Source of the DNA: Paracoccus sp. MKU1
Lineage (GTDB): Bacteria; Pseudomonadota; Alphaproteobacteria; Rhodobacterales; Rhodobacteraceae
Length of the DNA: 64,000 nucleotides
NCBI RefSeq assembly: GCF_001447385.1
Contig: NZ_LLWQ01000206.1
Coordinates: 771-64,770 of the forward strand
Direction of reading: 5' to 3'
How positions within the stretch are numbered: position 1 is the stretch's first letter; every line of letters begins with the position of its first letter. Shown here one piece after another: positions 42,482 to 50,095 of this stretch. The translations under genes and the position numbers were made by a program. The notes beneath the pieces were generated by a model that worked only from the letters and a program-made list of their open reading frames with translations, was not told where the DNA came from and did no database searches.

Positions 42482-42490
42482 CTTTTCCTG

Positions 42491-42519
42491 TTGACAAAGA
42501 AACTGGGATATGGGATAAG
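42491..42519 (+). promoter_or_regulatory. Promoter for 42551-43610 unit
   Basis: TTGACA, 17 bp, GATAAG, then AATCATCAAGAGAGGGAAAGGAAC, a diverged leader. Confidence 0.8.
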
Positions 42520-42550
42520 TAATCATCAAGAGAGGGAAAGGAACTAGATC

Positions 42551-42766
42551 ATGGCAATCCGCATCGAGACCCGCGCATACGAAACCGCTCATGGCAAAGC
42601 CCCGCGCGGAAAGGGCATGTGGGCCTTCACCCGTGAAGCGTCGCACGGCCATGCGGCCCGCATGATCTTCACCCCTGCGATGACCTACCGCGAAGCCTGC
42701 GCATGGGTGCGCCGCGCGGTTCGCGCCGAGGGCTTCCAAGATGCCGTCCTGACCGTCGGCGCGTAA
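42551..42766 (+). CDS. Small hypothetical protein
   Basis: 71 residues; basic, with one helix (YREACAWVRRAVRAEGF) after a short beta-sheet. Unrecognised. Confidence 0.6.
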   Translation: MAIRIETRAYETAHGKAPRGKGMWAFTREASHGHAARMIFTPAMTYREACAWVRRAVRAEGFQDAVLTVGA

Positions 42767-42790
42767 TCGAACCCCAGAGGAGATCACGAC

Positions 42791-43342
42791 ATGACCACCA
42801 TCTTGACCAACGGCAAGACCATCCCCCTGACCGACATCAAGGAAGGGGACACCTTCCGGTTCGGGGGCACGGTCTATGTGTCCACCGGGCCGACCGGGAT
42901 GCTGGGCGGAAACGTCGTCATCCCCGCCAAGCGCGAAAACGAGGCCATGCCCAGCGGATGGGAACTGGCGAACCTCATGGAACCGCCCACGGCCACCTGC
43001 ACGATCTGCACGCGCACCAACATCAAGGGCCTGCCCGAGGGGCACACCTACTTCACCGAGAAGGGCTACTCGCAGGCATACCCGTGGGTTGAGGTCCGGC
43101 GCACGGACAAGACCGTGACCCTGCACAAGGTCAACGTGCAGGCCGACCCCATGTGGAAGCCGAAGATCGCCCCGGGCGGCTTCGCGGGGCACTGTGAGAA
43201 CCAGTCGGAGCAGACGTGGCTCTTCGGCGGTATCGACGCCGAGCGCGAGATCACCATCCGCATGACCAAGCGCGGCTGGGAGCGGCGTGGCGCGATGTTC
43301 ATCGAGAATGTTGCCCGCGAATTCTACGATTACAACTTCTGA
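42791..43342 (+). CDS. Hypothetical protein
   Basis: 183 residues, probably beta-rich. It contains one CTIC pair and two distant Cys. Its start MTTILTNGKTIPLTDIKEGDTFRF suggests a small barrel domain. No recognised function. AGAGGAGA precedes the ATG. Confidence 0.65.
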   Translation: MTTILTNGKTIPLTDIKEGDTFRFGGTVYVSTGPTGMLGGNVVIPAKRENEAMPSGWELANLMEPPTATCTICTRTNIKGLPEGHTYFTEKGYSQAYPWVEVRRTDKTVTLHKVNVQADPMWKPKIAPGGFAGHCENQSEQTWLFGGIDAEREITIRMTKRGWERRGAMFIENVAREFYDYNF

Positions 43343-43361
43343 CGAGAGAGAGGGCGTCTGG

Positions 43362-43610
43362 ATGGCACGCATCGACACATACCCGTGCGCCTGCGCATTC
43401 GCAAAGACGGTGGGGGACAAAGACCCCTGCCACTTCCCCCGGGTGGGCATGGCGGACAACGTGCTCTATCGCGGATGCTGGATCGTCAAACACACGCTGA
43501 CCGATACCGAGGCATATATCCGAGACCCCAAGCGACCGCCCCTGCACGCAGAGGCCGACGTCTGTTGCTTCGGGTATTTCGTGCAACCCGTTGCAACCGA
43601 TCCTTGTTGA
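43362..43610 (+). CDS. Small Cys-rich hypothetical protein
   Basis: 82 residues with eight cysteines in pairs (CAC, CC among them), suggesting metal binding. The last codons contain an operator (VQPVATD) and the stop overlaps the -35 box of the next promoter. Confidence 0.6.
   Translation: MARIDTYPCACAFAKTVGDKDPCHFPRVGMADNVLYRGCWIVKHTLTDTEAYIRDPKRPPLHAEADVCCFGYFVQPVATDPC
43582..43595. promoter_or_regulatory. Operator palindrome at end of CDS, CC form
   Basis: TGCAACCCGTTGCA lies within the last codons of the 43362 gene and 11 bp before the next -35 box. Confidence 0.75.
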
Positions 43611-43635
43611 TAGGTTAATTTCCAAATGCTACAAA
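43607..43635 (+). promoter_or_regulatory. Promoter for Acb2-like gene
   Basis: TTGATA, 17 bp, TACAAA. The leader CCTGTCAACAAGGAGACC keeps the GGAGACC part. Confidence 0.7.
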
Positions 43636-43664
43636 GGTGGCACCTGTCAACAAGGAGACCGCCC

Positions 43665-44465
43665 ATGCAGACCCTCGGAGAGTTCCGCATCGACGTTCGG
43701 CACAACCCCTCGGGCAATCCGCTCGTGGACGAGATCAAGCGCAAGGGCGCGGCCCTGATCGACCTGCTGAATGACCAGATCGCCATTCCCGTGCGGAACC
43801 ATTCCAGCGCCGAGAGTGATCTTGCGCATTTCATGCAGGTGAGCGAGATCGGTCGGCTGAAGGCTCTCGCCATGACCCAGATCGAGCACGGCGTCATGGA
43901 CGCTATCAAGGCTGTCACCAAGCCGCTGCCGATCCGGGAAGAGACTGCGCAGGCATCGCCCAAAATCACGGCTGGGGCGCTCACCTCCGGAGACATGGTC
44001 TGGGCCAGCAAGCAAGCGACACCCATCGCGCATGGCGCTGTCATCGCCGAGGGGCGTATCGTCGCGAACCGGATCGGTGGGCTGTATCGCAGCAACGGCG
44101 GGTGGTTTGCCATCGAAGTGGGGAACCGGGCCATCCGGGAATACGACGGCGCGGGCAAGCTGGGGTTCACGCATTTCCCGCTCAATGGTTACGCTTTCGA
44201 GGAACACCAGATCAGGGTATGGAAGGAATGGGCCGACCTCACGGAACGCCTCGACAAGCTGCGCGCCTTCCAGAAGACCGAGGCGTTTGCTCTCTTGTCC
44301 ATCGCGGAACAGGAAGACCTGACCGCCCAAGGCAACGTGATGACCAGCTATCTCGTTATCCTGAAGAGCCGGATCGTCCGCTTCACCCGCACCACCGAGG
44401 AAGTCAAGCTCGATTTGGACGTCCTCGCCAAGGGCCTCGACGCTGGCGTTGCCGATCACGACTGA
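43665..44465 (+). CDS. Acb2/Tad1-hairpin-like protein, possible anti-CBASS
   Basis: 266 residues. The first ~95 (TLGEFRIDVRHNPSGNPLVDEIK, then RLKALAMTQIEHGVMDAIKAVTKP) resemble the helical hairpin of phage Acb2-type proteins, which sequester cyclic nucleotide signals of CBASS or Thoeris defence. A beta-rich middle domain and a C-terminal helical hairpin (LDKLRAFQKTEAFALLSIAEQ) follow; I recall the latter as a common phage module fused to such domains. It is a single gene with its own operator, promoter and terminator, which fits an early anti-defence gene. The family call is from memory of the pattern. Confidence 0.5.
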   Translation: MQTLGEFRIDVRHNPSGNPLVDEIKRKGAALIDLLNDQIAIPVRNHSSAESDLAHFMQVSEIGRLKALAMTQIEHGVMDAIKAVTKPLPIREETAQASPKITAGALTSGDMVWASKQATPIAHGAVIAEGRIVANRIGGLYRSNGGWFAIEVGNRAIREYDGAGKLGFTHFPLNGYAFEEHQIRVWKEWADLTERLDKLRAFQKTEAFALLSIAEQEDLTAQGNVMTSYLVILKSRIVRFTRTTEEVKLDLDVLAKGLDAGVADHD

Positions 44466-44470
44466 CCTGA

Positions 44471-44484
44471 TGCAACCCGTTGCA
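44471..44484. promoter_or_regulatory. Operator palindrome, CC form
   Basis: TGCAACCCGTTGCA is located between the Acb2-like stop and its terminator, 54 bp before the next -35 box. Confidence 0.65.
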
Positions 44485-44490
44485 CAGCAT

Positions 44491-44516
44491 GGGCCGCCCT
44501 TCGGGGCGGTCTTTTT
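44491..44516 (+). terminator. Terminator after Acb2-like gene
   Basis: GGCCGCC / GGGCGGTC stem with a TTCG-type loop and TTTTT. Confidence 0.85.
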
Positions 44517-44538
44517 GCATCTGTGGCGCATAAATGTG

Positions 44539-44567
44539 TTGACGAACAAACTAGGGTTTGCTATAAC
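44539..44567 (+). promoter_or_regulatory. Promoter for 44597-45579 unit
   Basis: TTGACG, 17 bp, TATAAC, then TAACTTGTCAGAGAGAAGGAGACC: leader and ribosome site in consensus form. Confidence 0.85.
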
Positions 44568-44596
44568 TAACTTGTCAGAGAGAAGGAGACCGCCAG

Positions 44597-44932
44597 ATGG
44601 CCTACGCCCCGCACACCAACAACGAAGTCCGCGCCGAGCGCCGCATTGGCCGGGTCAACCTGCCGCTGATCCTCGGCTGCGCCACCAGCGGGGCAGGCAC
44701 CTTCTACGAGTTCGCCGAGCGCGCGGGTTTCCCCGAATACTTCGCCCCCGAGATGGATCGCGTGGTCTATGTCGGTCCGAACCAAGCGGCGCGACTGGCC
44801 CGCGTTCTGAAGACGGTCATGCACATCGTCGTGGACGAAGACGCTGACGGCAACCCGGTGGTCGAGACGATCAAGCTGAAGGCCCGCCGCGACTATCCGA
44901 CCGACTGGGTTTTCGCAGGGGTGACGGCATGA
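44597..44932 (+). CDS. Hypothetical protein
   Basis: 111 residues; a mixed alpha/beta protein with no recognisable motif. It overlaps the next gene by 4 bp (ATGA). Confidence 0.65.
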   Translation: MAYAPHTNNEVRAERRIGRVNLPLILGCATSGAGTFYEFAERAGFPEYFAPEMDRVVYVGPNQAARLARVLKTVMHIVVDEDADGNPVVETIKLKARRDYPTDWVFAGVTA

Positions 44933-45579
44933 TCCCGAACCTTGCGCCCAACGCCCCGCGCTTTGCCGGGAGGCTGACCTATACGGACGGCACCCTGCTT
45001 CAGCCCGGCCCCCTGACCACCTTCACCCATGTCTCGGACAAGGGGGTTGTCCGGGTCTGGCACATCGAGCGGATGATCGAGATGGCCCGCTCCAAGGAGG
45101 TCTGGGACACCCCGGTAGACGCCGAGTTCGCGCAGATCGTCCGCGACCGCCGTGGCGTCGAGGCACACCGCCTTGCGCGCATCTCGCCCGCCGACCTGAC
45201 GTTCCCCGTGATCTATGTCGAGATGGAAGCCGAGTTCGACCATGAGCCGCCGATCTCGCATCTGCTGGTGGACGGCAACCACCGCTACGTCAAAGCTGCC
45301 GAGTGGGGCAGGGAGACCATCCCGGGCGTCATCTTCAGCAAGGCAGAGGCGGACAGGTGCCTGATCGTCGGCATCGTGAAGGCTGTCGCAGCCGGGCAGG
45401 ACGTGACCGAAGTCGCCAAGGCATTCGTCGCGGCATCACCCCTGACCGGGGAAGAGGTCGTGGCCCAGAACCGCCGTCTGAAGAAGGCCCTGCGCGAGGC
45501 GCATGAACTGGCACGGGAGCGTCGCTGGCCCCTCGTGCAATCCGTCCTCGAACGGGCACAACCAGACGCCAAGGAATAG
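44929..45579 (+). CDS. ParB-like domain protein
   Basis: 216 residues. SHLLVDGNHRYVKAAEWGRETIPGV has the GNHR box and following strand of ParB/Srx-fold nucleases; before it comes a beta-rich segment and after it a long charged helix. Third ParB-type protein in the window. Role unknown. Confidence 0.55.
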   Translation: MIPNLAPNAPRFAGRLTYTDGTLLQPGPLTTFTHVSDKGVVRVWHIERMIEMARSKEVWDTPVDAEFAQIVRDRRGVEAHRLARISPADLTFPVIYVEMEAEFDHEPPISHLLVDGNHRYVKAAEWGRETIPGVIFSKAEADRCLIVGIVKAVAAGQDVTEVAKAFVAASPLTGEEVVAQNRRLKKALREAHELARERRWPLVQSVLERAQPDAKE

Positions 45580-45580
45580 T

Positions 45581-45594
45581 TGCAACCCGTTGCA
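45581..45594. promoter_or_regulatory. Operator palindrome, CC form
   Basis: TGCAACCCGTTGCA lies one base after the previous stop and 8 bp upstream of the -35 box. Confidence 0.75.
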
Positions 45595-45602
45595 AATTCG
45601 TG

Positions 45603-45631
45603 TTGACAAAGAAACTAGTAATAGGTATAGA
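45603..45631 (+). promoter_or_regulatory. Promoter for 45664-47335 unit
   Basis: TTGACA, 17 bp, TATAGA, then GGTCTTGTCAGAGAGGGAAAGGAGACC. Confidence 0.85.
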
Positions 45632-45663
45632 GGTCTTGTCAGAGAGGGAAAGGAGACCCAGAC

Positions 45664-45825
45664 ATGACCCGTGATCAGAAACTGAACACGATCTACCGCA
45701 AGATGCCCCGCGACTTCAAAGGCAAGATCGACGGCGAGCGCACGGTGATGATCCTGCGCGACGGTGGAACCCGGCTGGTCTATCTTCGCGACCTGACCGA
45801 CAACGAAATCGAACGTCTGCTGTGA
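45664..45825 (+). CDS. Small protein, 53 residues
   Basis: MTRDQKLNTIYRKMPRDFKG opens a 53-residue protein ending NEIERLL. It directly follows a consensus promoter, leader and AAAGGAGACC, so it is very likely translated. Unknown function; charged alpha/beta. Confidence 0.7.
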   Translation: MTRDQKLNTIYRKMPRDFKGKIDGERTVMILRDGGTRLVYLRDLTDNEIERLL

Positions 45826-45832
45826 GGGAAGC

Positions 45833-46078
45833 ATGAAAGTCCGCAAAGACGACAAGGGTCTCTACATCGTCAACAACCGAGGCGACGGACCTTATCGCCC
45901 GGGAGGTATCACCGGATACGATCACGTCTGGGACATGAGCTATGGGGGGCTGCAAGAAGGGGACAACCCACGCGCCTATCATGTCGCCGGAGCGCCGCTG
46001 TTGCGCATCAAGGTCGATGGCCGGGACATCTATTGGGCGGCGGAAAGCCTCCACTATCAGGAAGGACGGTTCAAATGA
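45833..46078 (+). CDS. Small hypothetical protein
   Basis: 81 residues, aromatic- and glycine-rich (GGITGYDHVWDMSYGGLQEG). It overlaps the next gene by 4 bp. Unrecognised. Confidence 0.6.
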   Translation: MKVRKDDKGLYIVNNRGDGPYRPGGITGYDHVWDMSYGGLQEGDNPRAYHVAGAPLLRIKVDGRDIYWAAESLHYQEGRFK

Positions 46079-46236
46079 CCATCAACCAGTTTCGCAGTTT
46101 CCTCTATGCCTTCGCCCGTGGTCTCGGGGACGTGCAGGCTCTCACCTCGAAGAAACCGGGAGCGGTTCCCCGCCGCATCGGTCGTCGGGTCGCGGGCAAG
46201 CTCACGGGGCGTCTGTTGCGGGCGCTGTTCAAATGA
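46075..46236 (+). CDS. Small basic protein, 53 residues
   Basis: MTINQFRSFLYAFARGLGDVQ then a Lys/Arg-rich tail (RRIGRRVAGKLTGRLLRALFK). The C-terminus could be an amphipathic helix binding nucleic acid or membrane. ATGA overlaps both neighbours. Confidence 0.6.
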   Translation: MTINQFRSFLYAFARGLGDVQALTSKKPGAVPRRIGRRVAGKLTGRLLRALFK

Positions 46237-46514
46237 GCGCCTATGACATCGCCAAGGCGGAAGAGATCATCGACGCTGATGACTTCGAGGTGGACCTTGA
46301 AGAGGCTGTCGATGTGGACATCAACTATATCAGCAAGCATCCGACGCGCATGTATCTGATCCGCCGGGATGACAACCCCAACGTGTCGGCGACGTCGAAA
46401 CTGATGCCCGGGGATGAACCCAGAGAGCCGGATGAGCGGGACCGGATGGTTGCCGAGAACATGGGCTACGCGGTGTCGTGGAAGACCGAGGAGAAGGCCG
46501 ATGGCGAAGTCTAA
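46233..46514 (+). CDS. Acidic hypothetical protein
   Basis: 93 residues, strongly acidic N-terminus (EEIIDADDFEVDLEEAVDVD). It could mimic DNA or bind a basic partner such as the preceding protein, but nothing proves it. Confidence 0.55.
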   Translation: MSAYDIAKAEEIIDADDFEVDLEEAVDVDINYISKHPTRMYLIRRDDNPNVSATSKLMPGDEPREPDERDRMVAENMGYAVSWKTEEKADGEV

Positions 46515-46848
46515 GCCGATGGAAATGGCCGAGGCGCAACAGCGCGCCTTGGACATCTTGCGGCGCACACCGGGCACGGAAGAGCAGGCGCGCGGGGTCT
46601 GGAAGGTGATCTTCGAGATGATCGGGGACCGGGCAGAGAGCGCGACACCGAAGCTCAAGTATTACGAGGTGCATCACCAGCGCGAGCACGCGCGCCTCGC
46701 CATGCTGACGGCCATTGCCGAGGGGAAAAACCTCACGCAAGCTGACGTGGCTGCCAGAGAGGCAGTCGGCTTGCCGGTTCAGATCATTCAAGCAGGGGAG
46801 GTTCCCGTTGTCCGAGTCCGCCAACGACCGCCGCAGCCAGCATCTTGA
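46501..46848 (+). CDS. Hypothetical helical protein
   Basis: 115 residues, overlapping the previous gene by 14 bp. Charged helices, including a DIL..TPGTEEQARGVWKVIFEMI segment. Unrecognised. Confidence 0.55.
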   Translation: MAKSKPMEMAEAQQRALDILRRTPGTEEQARGVWKVIFEMIGDRAESATPKLKYYEVHHQREHARLAMLTAIAEGKNLTQADVAAREAVGLPVQIIQAGEVPVVRVRQRPPQPAS

Positions 46849-47107
46849 CCGCATCGACGTCCCCCGTGACCTCGCCATCCGGGCCTACAAGATGGCTATG
46901 GGAACGGATACGGAGGACGTTTTCTTCGCCGCGATGCGCGACCAGATCATGGGATCGACGGCTCCGAAGACAATCCGCCTGCCAAGGCATTTGGTCCCGG
47001 CGGCTATCCTGACCGAGATGGAGGCCCGGGCAAATCGTGTTCCAGCCTCGGGCATCACCGCTGAACCGGGAACCTATCTGCACGAGGTCTGCAAGGTCGT
47101 CGCCTAG
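46808..47107 (+). CDS. Hypothetical protein with TTG start
   Basis: 99 residues read from TTG 46808, preceded by GGGGAGG at 46794-46800 with a 7-base gap. It overlaps the upstream gene by 41 bp. The protein begins LSESANDRRSQHL and is mostly helical. No family recognised. Confidence 0.55.
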   Translation: MSESANDRRSQHLDRIDVPRDLAIRAYKMAMGTDTEDVFFAAMRDQIMGSTAPKTIRLPRHLVPAAILTEMEARANRVPASGITAEPGTYLHEVCKVVA

Positions 47108-47335
47108 ATGCAGCCGGGGGATAGGTTCACGGTCCAGCGCGGGGCACTGGAAGAGAGCATTCCCAGCATCTTCCACAATGACGTCTGGTTCACTCCGGCG
47201 GACAGGGTGCTGGGGAACATCATCGGGTCCGCGTGGACGCATTCCTTCCATGTTGATGATCGCACGGGAGACGTGACGTTTCGTCGGCACGAGGAGACGG
47301 GCGAGCGTTTCTACTCGGCCCCGGACAGGCGCTGA
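47108..47335 (+). CDS. Small hypothetical protein
   Basis: 75 residues, beta-rich (DRFTVQRGALEESIPSIFHN). It begins immediately after the previous stop. Unrecognised. Confidence 0.55.
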   Translation: MQPGDRFTVQRGALEESIPSIFHNDVWFTPADRVLGNIIGSAWTHSFHVDDRTGDVTFRRHEETGERFYSAPDRR

Positions 47336-47341
47336 CCCTGT

Positions 47342-47355
47342 TGCAACGGGTTGCA
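47342..47355. promoter_or_regulatory. Operator palindrome, GG form
   Basis: TGCAACGGGTTGCA lies 11 bp upstream of a weak -35 box. Confidence 0.7.
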
Positions 47356-47366
47356 TCAGCAAACAC

Positions 47367-47394
47367 TTGTAGCCCGCGACGTTTCCGCTAAGCT
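47367..47394 (+). promoter_or_regulatory. Weak promoter for 47431 gene
   Basis: CACTTGTAGC gives TTGTAG as -35, matching the tail-side promoter at 2919, with TAAGCT 16 bp on. Confidence 0.4.
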
Positions 47395-47430
47395 GTGGCG
47401 ATCCGTTCCTGCCAGACAGAGGAAATCATC

Positions 47431-47634
47431 ATGGCGAACTTCAAGGTTATCCGGGCCGACGGGGCGCAGGCCACCATCACCGCCGACCGTTTCGAGTCCG
47501 ATGGCGCGGGCACCCGCTTCTACAACGAAGACGGCGGCGTCGTCGCCTCCTTCACCTACGGGCAACTGACCGACGTCTATCCGGCTGACGTCGTCTTCGA
47601 GGTGCCCGTGCCCCCGGCCCAGCCGGAAGACTGA
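47431..47634 (+). CDS. Small hypothetical protein
   Basis: 67 residues, beta-rich with an acidic, Pro-rich end. AGAGGAAATC precedes the ATG. Confidence 0.6.
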   Translation: MANFKVIRADGAQATITADRFESDGAGTRFYNEDGGVVASFTYGQLTDVYPADVVFEVPVPPAQPED

Positions 47635-47660
47635 TCCCCGCAACCACAGAGGAGGTCGCC

Positions 47661-47963
47661 ATGCGCGCCTACTTCCGATACCTGACCTTTCCCTTTCTCG
47701 GTGCGCTGCTCGGCTTGATGCTGGCGCTGGCATTGCCCACGGAAGGGCGGGCCTATGCGCCGCTGGAACGGGAATTCACGGCCCCGGTCCTCTATGTCGA
47801 GGTCGAGGTCACCGCGCCGATCCTTGCCCCGGACCCGGACCTGACGGCCCGATGTATGGACAAAGGCACCCGTTTGCAGGATGCCAGCTACCGCAGTCGC
47901 GAGGCCGTCCCCGATCCCGCGCGCATCTATGGTCTGGTCAGTCCGTTCTCGCGCTGGTCGTGA
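47661..47963 (+). CDS. Small exported or membrane-anchored protein
   Basis: 100 residues with an N-terminal signal-like segment (FPFLGALLGLMLALALP, possible cleavage after GRA-YA). The remainder is soluble with a single Cys. It may act in the periplasm, for example in superinfection exclusion. A terminator follows. Confidence 0.6.
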   Translation: MRAYFRYLTFPFLGALLGLMLALALPTEGRAYAPLEREFTAPVLYVEVEVTAPILAPDPDLTARCMDKGTRLQDASYRSREAVPDPARIYGLVSPFSRWS

Positions 47964-47971
47964 ACCAGATA

Positions 47972-47995
47972 GGCCGTCCTTCGGGGCGGCCTTTT
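47972..47995 (+). terminator. Terminator after 47661 gene
   Basis: GGCCGTCC / GGGCGGCC stem with TTCG loop and TTTT, followed by an operator. Confidence 0.82.
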
Positions 47996-47999
47996 CAGT

Positions 48000-48013
48000 T
48001 GCAACGGGTTGCA
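48000..48013. promoter_or_regulatory. Operator palindrome, GG form
   Basis: TGCAACGGGTTGCA lies 21 bp upstream of the -35 box. Confidence 0.7.
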
Positions 48014-48034
48014 TTCGATTTATCTAAAAATGTG

Positions 48035-48063
48035 TTGACCAATAATCTAGGTTAACCTAGTCT
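48035..48063 (+). promoter_or_regulatory. Promoter for 48088 gene
   Basis: TTGACC, 17 bp, TAGTCT, then GATGAAGTCAGAGACGAGG. The -10 is poor but the leader is conserved. Confidence 0.6.
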
Positions 48064-48087
48064 GATGAAGTCAGAGACGAGGAACCG

Positions 48088-48327
48088 ATGGAACACGATG
48101 ACGAAAAGCGCCTAGCGGACGCAATCCGCAGATCGCGACGCCGCCGCGAATGGCTGGACGCCTTTGCCGACATCCTGATCATCACAGGACTGCTCATCAT
48201 CACAGGACTGCTCGTGGTGATCTCGGCTGTTCTGACCTACCTGACGGGGTCGTTCGAGGTGGCCCGCATCCTGTCGCTGGTCTGCCTGTGTGGCCTGCTG
48301 CTGATCCGCTGGCAGGTGGGCAGATGA
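48088..48327 (+). CDS. Small membrane protein
   Basis: 79 residues: a charged N-terminus (HDDEKRLADAIRRSRRRREW) then two membrane helices (about 27-48 and 58-73). Overlaps the next membrane protein gene by 4 bp. Confidence 0.65.
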   Translation: MEHDDEKRLADAIRRSRRRREWLDAFADILIITGLLIITGLLVVISAVLTYLTGSFEVARILSLVCLCGLLLIRWQVGR

Positions 48328-48512
48328 GCCGCCGATATGCGCAGGGGGCTGTCGCGGTCGCTGCCACCGCAACAGCCGGGGCGGTGATCGCCGCGCTCGA
48401 AGCGATGAAGGCAGTTCTCGGGGTCTACCCGGCCATCGTCGCCGCATTCACGCTGTCGGCTCTGTGCCTTGCTTTGCTGGTGATGATCCACCGATCTGAA
48501 AACCGGAAGTAA
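48324..48512 (+). CDS. Small membrane protein
   Basis: 62 residues with two hydrophobic segments (about 7-22 and 35-54). Coupled to the previous membrane protein; the pair may act together in the envelope. Confidence 0.6.
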   Translation: MSRRYAQGAVAVAATATAGAVIAALEAMKAVLGVYPAIVAAFTLSALCLALLVMIHRSENRK

Positions 48513-48545
48513 ACCGCAATTCTGGGTCATGGCGCGGATCAACGC

Positions 48546-48559
48546 CGCAACCCGTTGCA
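48546..48559. promoter_or_regulatory. Operator variant
   Basis: CGCAACCCGTTGCA differs only at the first base and lies 20 bp before the 48580 start. Confidence 0.5.
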
Positions 48560-48579
48560 GAACTGGGAGAATTGAGACG

Positions 48580-49341
48580 ATGGACAAACCCACTGACAAG
48601 CTGGTCACCCGTCAGATCGGGCGTGGGACGTGGCAGGGACCGGAGAGCGAGGCCAACCGCATTTTCGGGCCGCAGCAAGAGGCAACCCGGCACCCGGACG
48701 ACATCGCCGTGGATCGCTTCGCGCGGATGATGAAGGACAAGCTGCGCTACGCGCGCGAGGTCAAGGGTCGGAGCGGCTGGGATAGTCCCGAGGACTGCCC
48801 CGCACAACATCTCCGGCAACTTCTTCGAGAGCACATGGCGAAAGGCGATGGCGTCGATGTCGCAAACCTCGCCATGATGCTGGCTCTGCGGGACGAGCCG
48901 ACCGCCACCGCCGATACGCAGGAAGACGACGCATTCGTTGCCGGTGCATGGTGGATGCAGGGCATGATCCTGAAGTCGGTGCTGCCGCAGCTTCGCTCCA
49001 TGACGTCTCGCGGCGAAGTTGTCGGTATGATCCGGAGTGTTTCCGTTCCGAAGGGGTCGGTCCCGGCTGAACCGGACTACTGCTACGATCCGACCGACTG
49101 GGATGTCACGCATGTCTGGGGAGATCGGCATGAACTGGTGGGCAATATCTTGGATCGTGGTTCGGACGATGCGCCGGTCGAGATCGCCACGCTGATGCGT
49201 GGCCCCAGCAAATTCGTCGTCTGGGAACATCTGGATACCGACGGGGACGGGGAGGCGGATGATCGGGAACTGCGATGGTTCGACCGCCGCGAAGACGCTG
49301 TCGCCTACCAGAACCGGACCAAGGAGAGTGTCCATGGCTGA
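48580..49341 (+). CDS. Hypothetical protein with conserved phage domain
   Basis: 253 residues. The middle has GRSGWDSPEDCPAQHLRQLL then HMAKGDGVDVANLAMML, a pattern recurrent in small phage proteins of unknown role. The first 20 residues and the last 60 are separate acidic segments. Overlaps the next gene by 8 bp. Confidence 0.6.
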   Translation: MDKPTDKLVTRQIGRGTWQGPESEANRIFGPQQEATRHPDDIAVDRFARMMKDKLRYAREVKGRSGWDSPEDCPAQHLRQLLREHMAKGDGVDVANLAMMLALRDEPTATADTQEDDAFVAGAWWMQGMILKSVLPQLRSMTSRGEVVGMIRSVSVPKGSVPAEPDYCYDPTDWDVTHVWGDRHELVGNILDRGSDDAPVEIATLMRGPSKFVVWEHLDTDGDGEADDRELRWFDRREDAVAYQNRTKESVHG

Positions 49342-49636
49342 CGGAAAGGCCCATCACCCGTTTCGTGATCTGGAAATCCATGTCTTTGTCGGCGTGGGCG
49401 CTGCGGAGGGCAGGGCGGTTGCCCGGTTCCACCCGTATGACGCTGTTCCGATGCTATTCATCGGATCGTCTCCGGAAGACGTGATCGGAAAGGCCGAGGC
49501 ATTCCGGCAGGAAACCATCGACAAACACGAGGCAGTCTATGTCGAGCGCGTCGAACGCGCTGCCAAGGCCCGGGCTGCTCGCCTTGTGAAGGCCCCGGAA
49601 GTCCGAACTCGGAGGCCGAAAGGAGACGGCGCATGA
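49334..49636 (+). CDS. Hypothetical protein
   Basis: 100 residues; a small alpha/beta domain then a basic C-terminal helix (ERVERAAKARAARLVKAPEVRTRR). Unrecognised. Overlaps the next gene by 4 bp. Confidence 0.55.
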   Translation: MADGKAHHPFRDLEIHVFVGVGAAEGRAVARFHPYDAVPMLFIGSSPEDVIGKAEAFRQETIDKHEAVYVERVERAAKARAARLVKAPEVRTRRPKGDGA

Positions 49637-49785
49637 GCCTGTTTGTCGAGCACTACACCGGGAGCAACCCGGAGCCTCACATTGAGACCAGCCGCGCGGC
49701 CATGCGCGCGGTGTTGGGCTTCACGCTGGCGGCAATCATCTCCGCGCCGGTATCGCTGATCGCTGCCGCGCTGACCTATGTATGA
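49633..49785 (+). CDS. Small membrane protein, 50 residues
   Basis: MSLFVEHYTGSNPEPHIETS opens a 50-residue protein whose second half is one membrane helix (AVLGFTLAAIISAPVSLIAA). It overlaps the previous gene by ATGA after AGGAGACGGC. Confidence 0.6.
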   Translation: MSLFVEHYTGSNPEPHIETSRAAMRAVLGFTLAAIISAPVSLIAAALTYV

Positions 49786-49819
49786 GGGGCACCATGAAAA
49801 TCGCATCGGAGGGGCGCTG

Positions 49820-50095
49820 ATGGCCGTCTATGTGGACTGCGCACGCGCCCCGTATCGCGGCATGTTCATGTCGCACATGGTCGCCGACACGTCCGAGGAA
49901 CTGCTCGCCATGGCCGACCGGATCGGCGTGGCCCGAAAATGGATACAGAAGGCCGGAACGTCTCACGAGCATTTCGACATCTGCCAGAGCAAGCGGCGTC
50001 TCGCATTGGACGCAGGCGCTGTCGATGTCACACGATACCAACTGGCCCAGTTTTTGCGCGAACGAAGGGAGAAGGTCAATGTGTGCAAAGCCTAA
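49820..50095 (+). CDS. DUF4031 protein
   Basis: 91 residues matching DUF4031: MAVYVDCARAPYRGMFMSHMVADTSEEL, then LAMADRIGVARKWIQ, HFDICQSKRRLALDAGAVDV. The family is common in phages and bacteria and has no proven function. GGAGGGG precedes the ATG by 6 bases. Confidence 0.8.
   Translation: MAVYVDCARAPYRGMFMSHMVADTSEELLAMADRIGVARKWIQKAGTSHEHFDICQSKRRLALDAGAVDVTRYQLAQFLRERREKVNVCKA

Noticed and set aside
49794..49820. A nine-codon leader peptide before DUF4031
   Set aside because: It ends at the next start codon but is too short to judge, and the GGAGGGG inside it is simply the downstream ribosome site.
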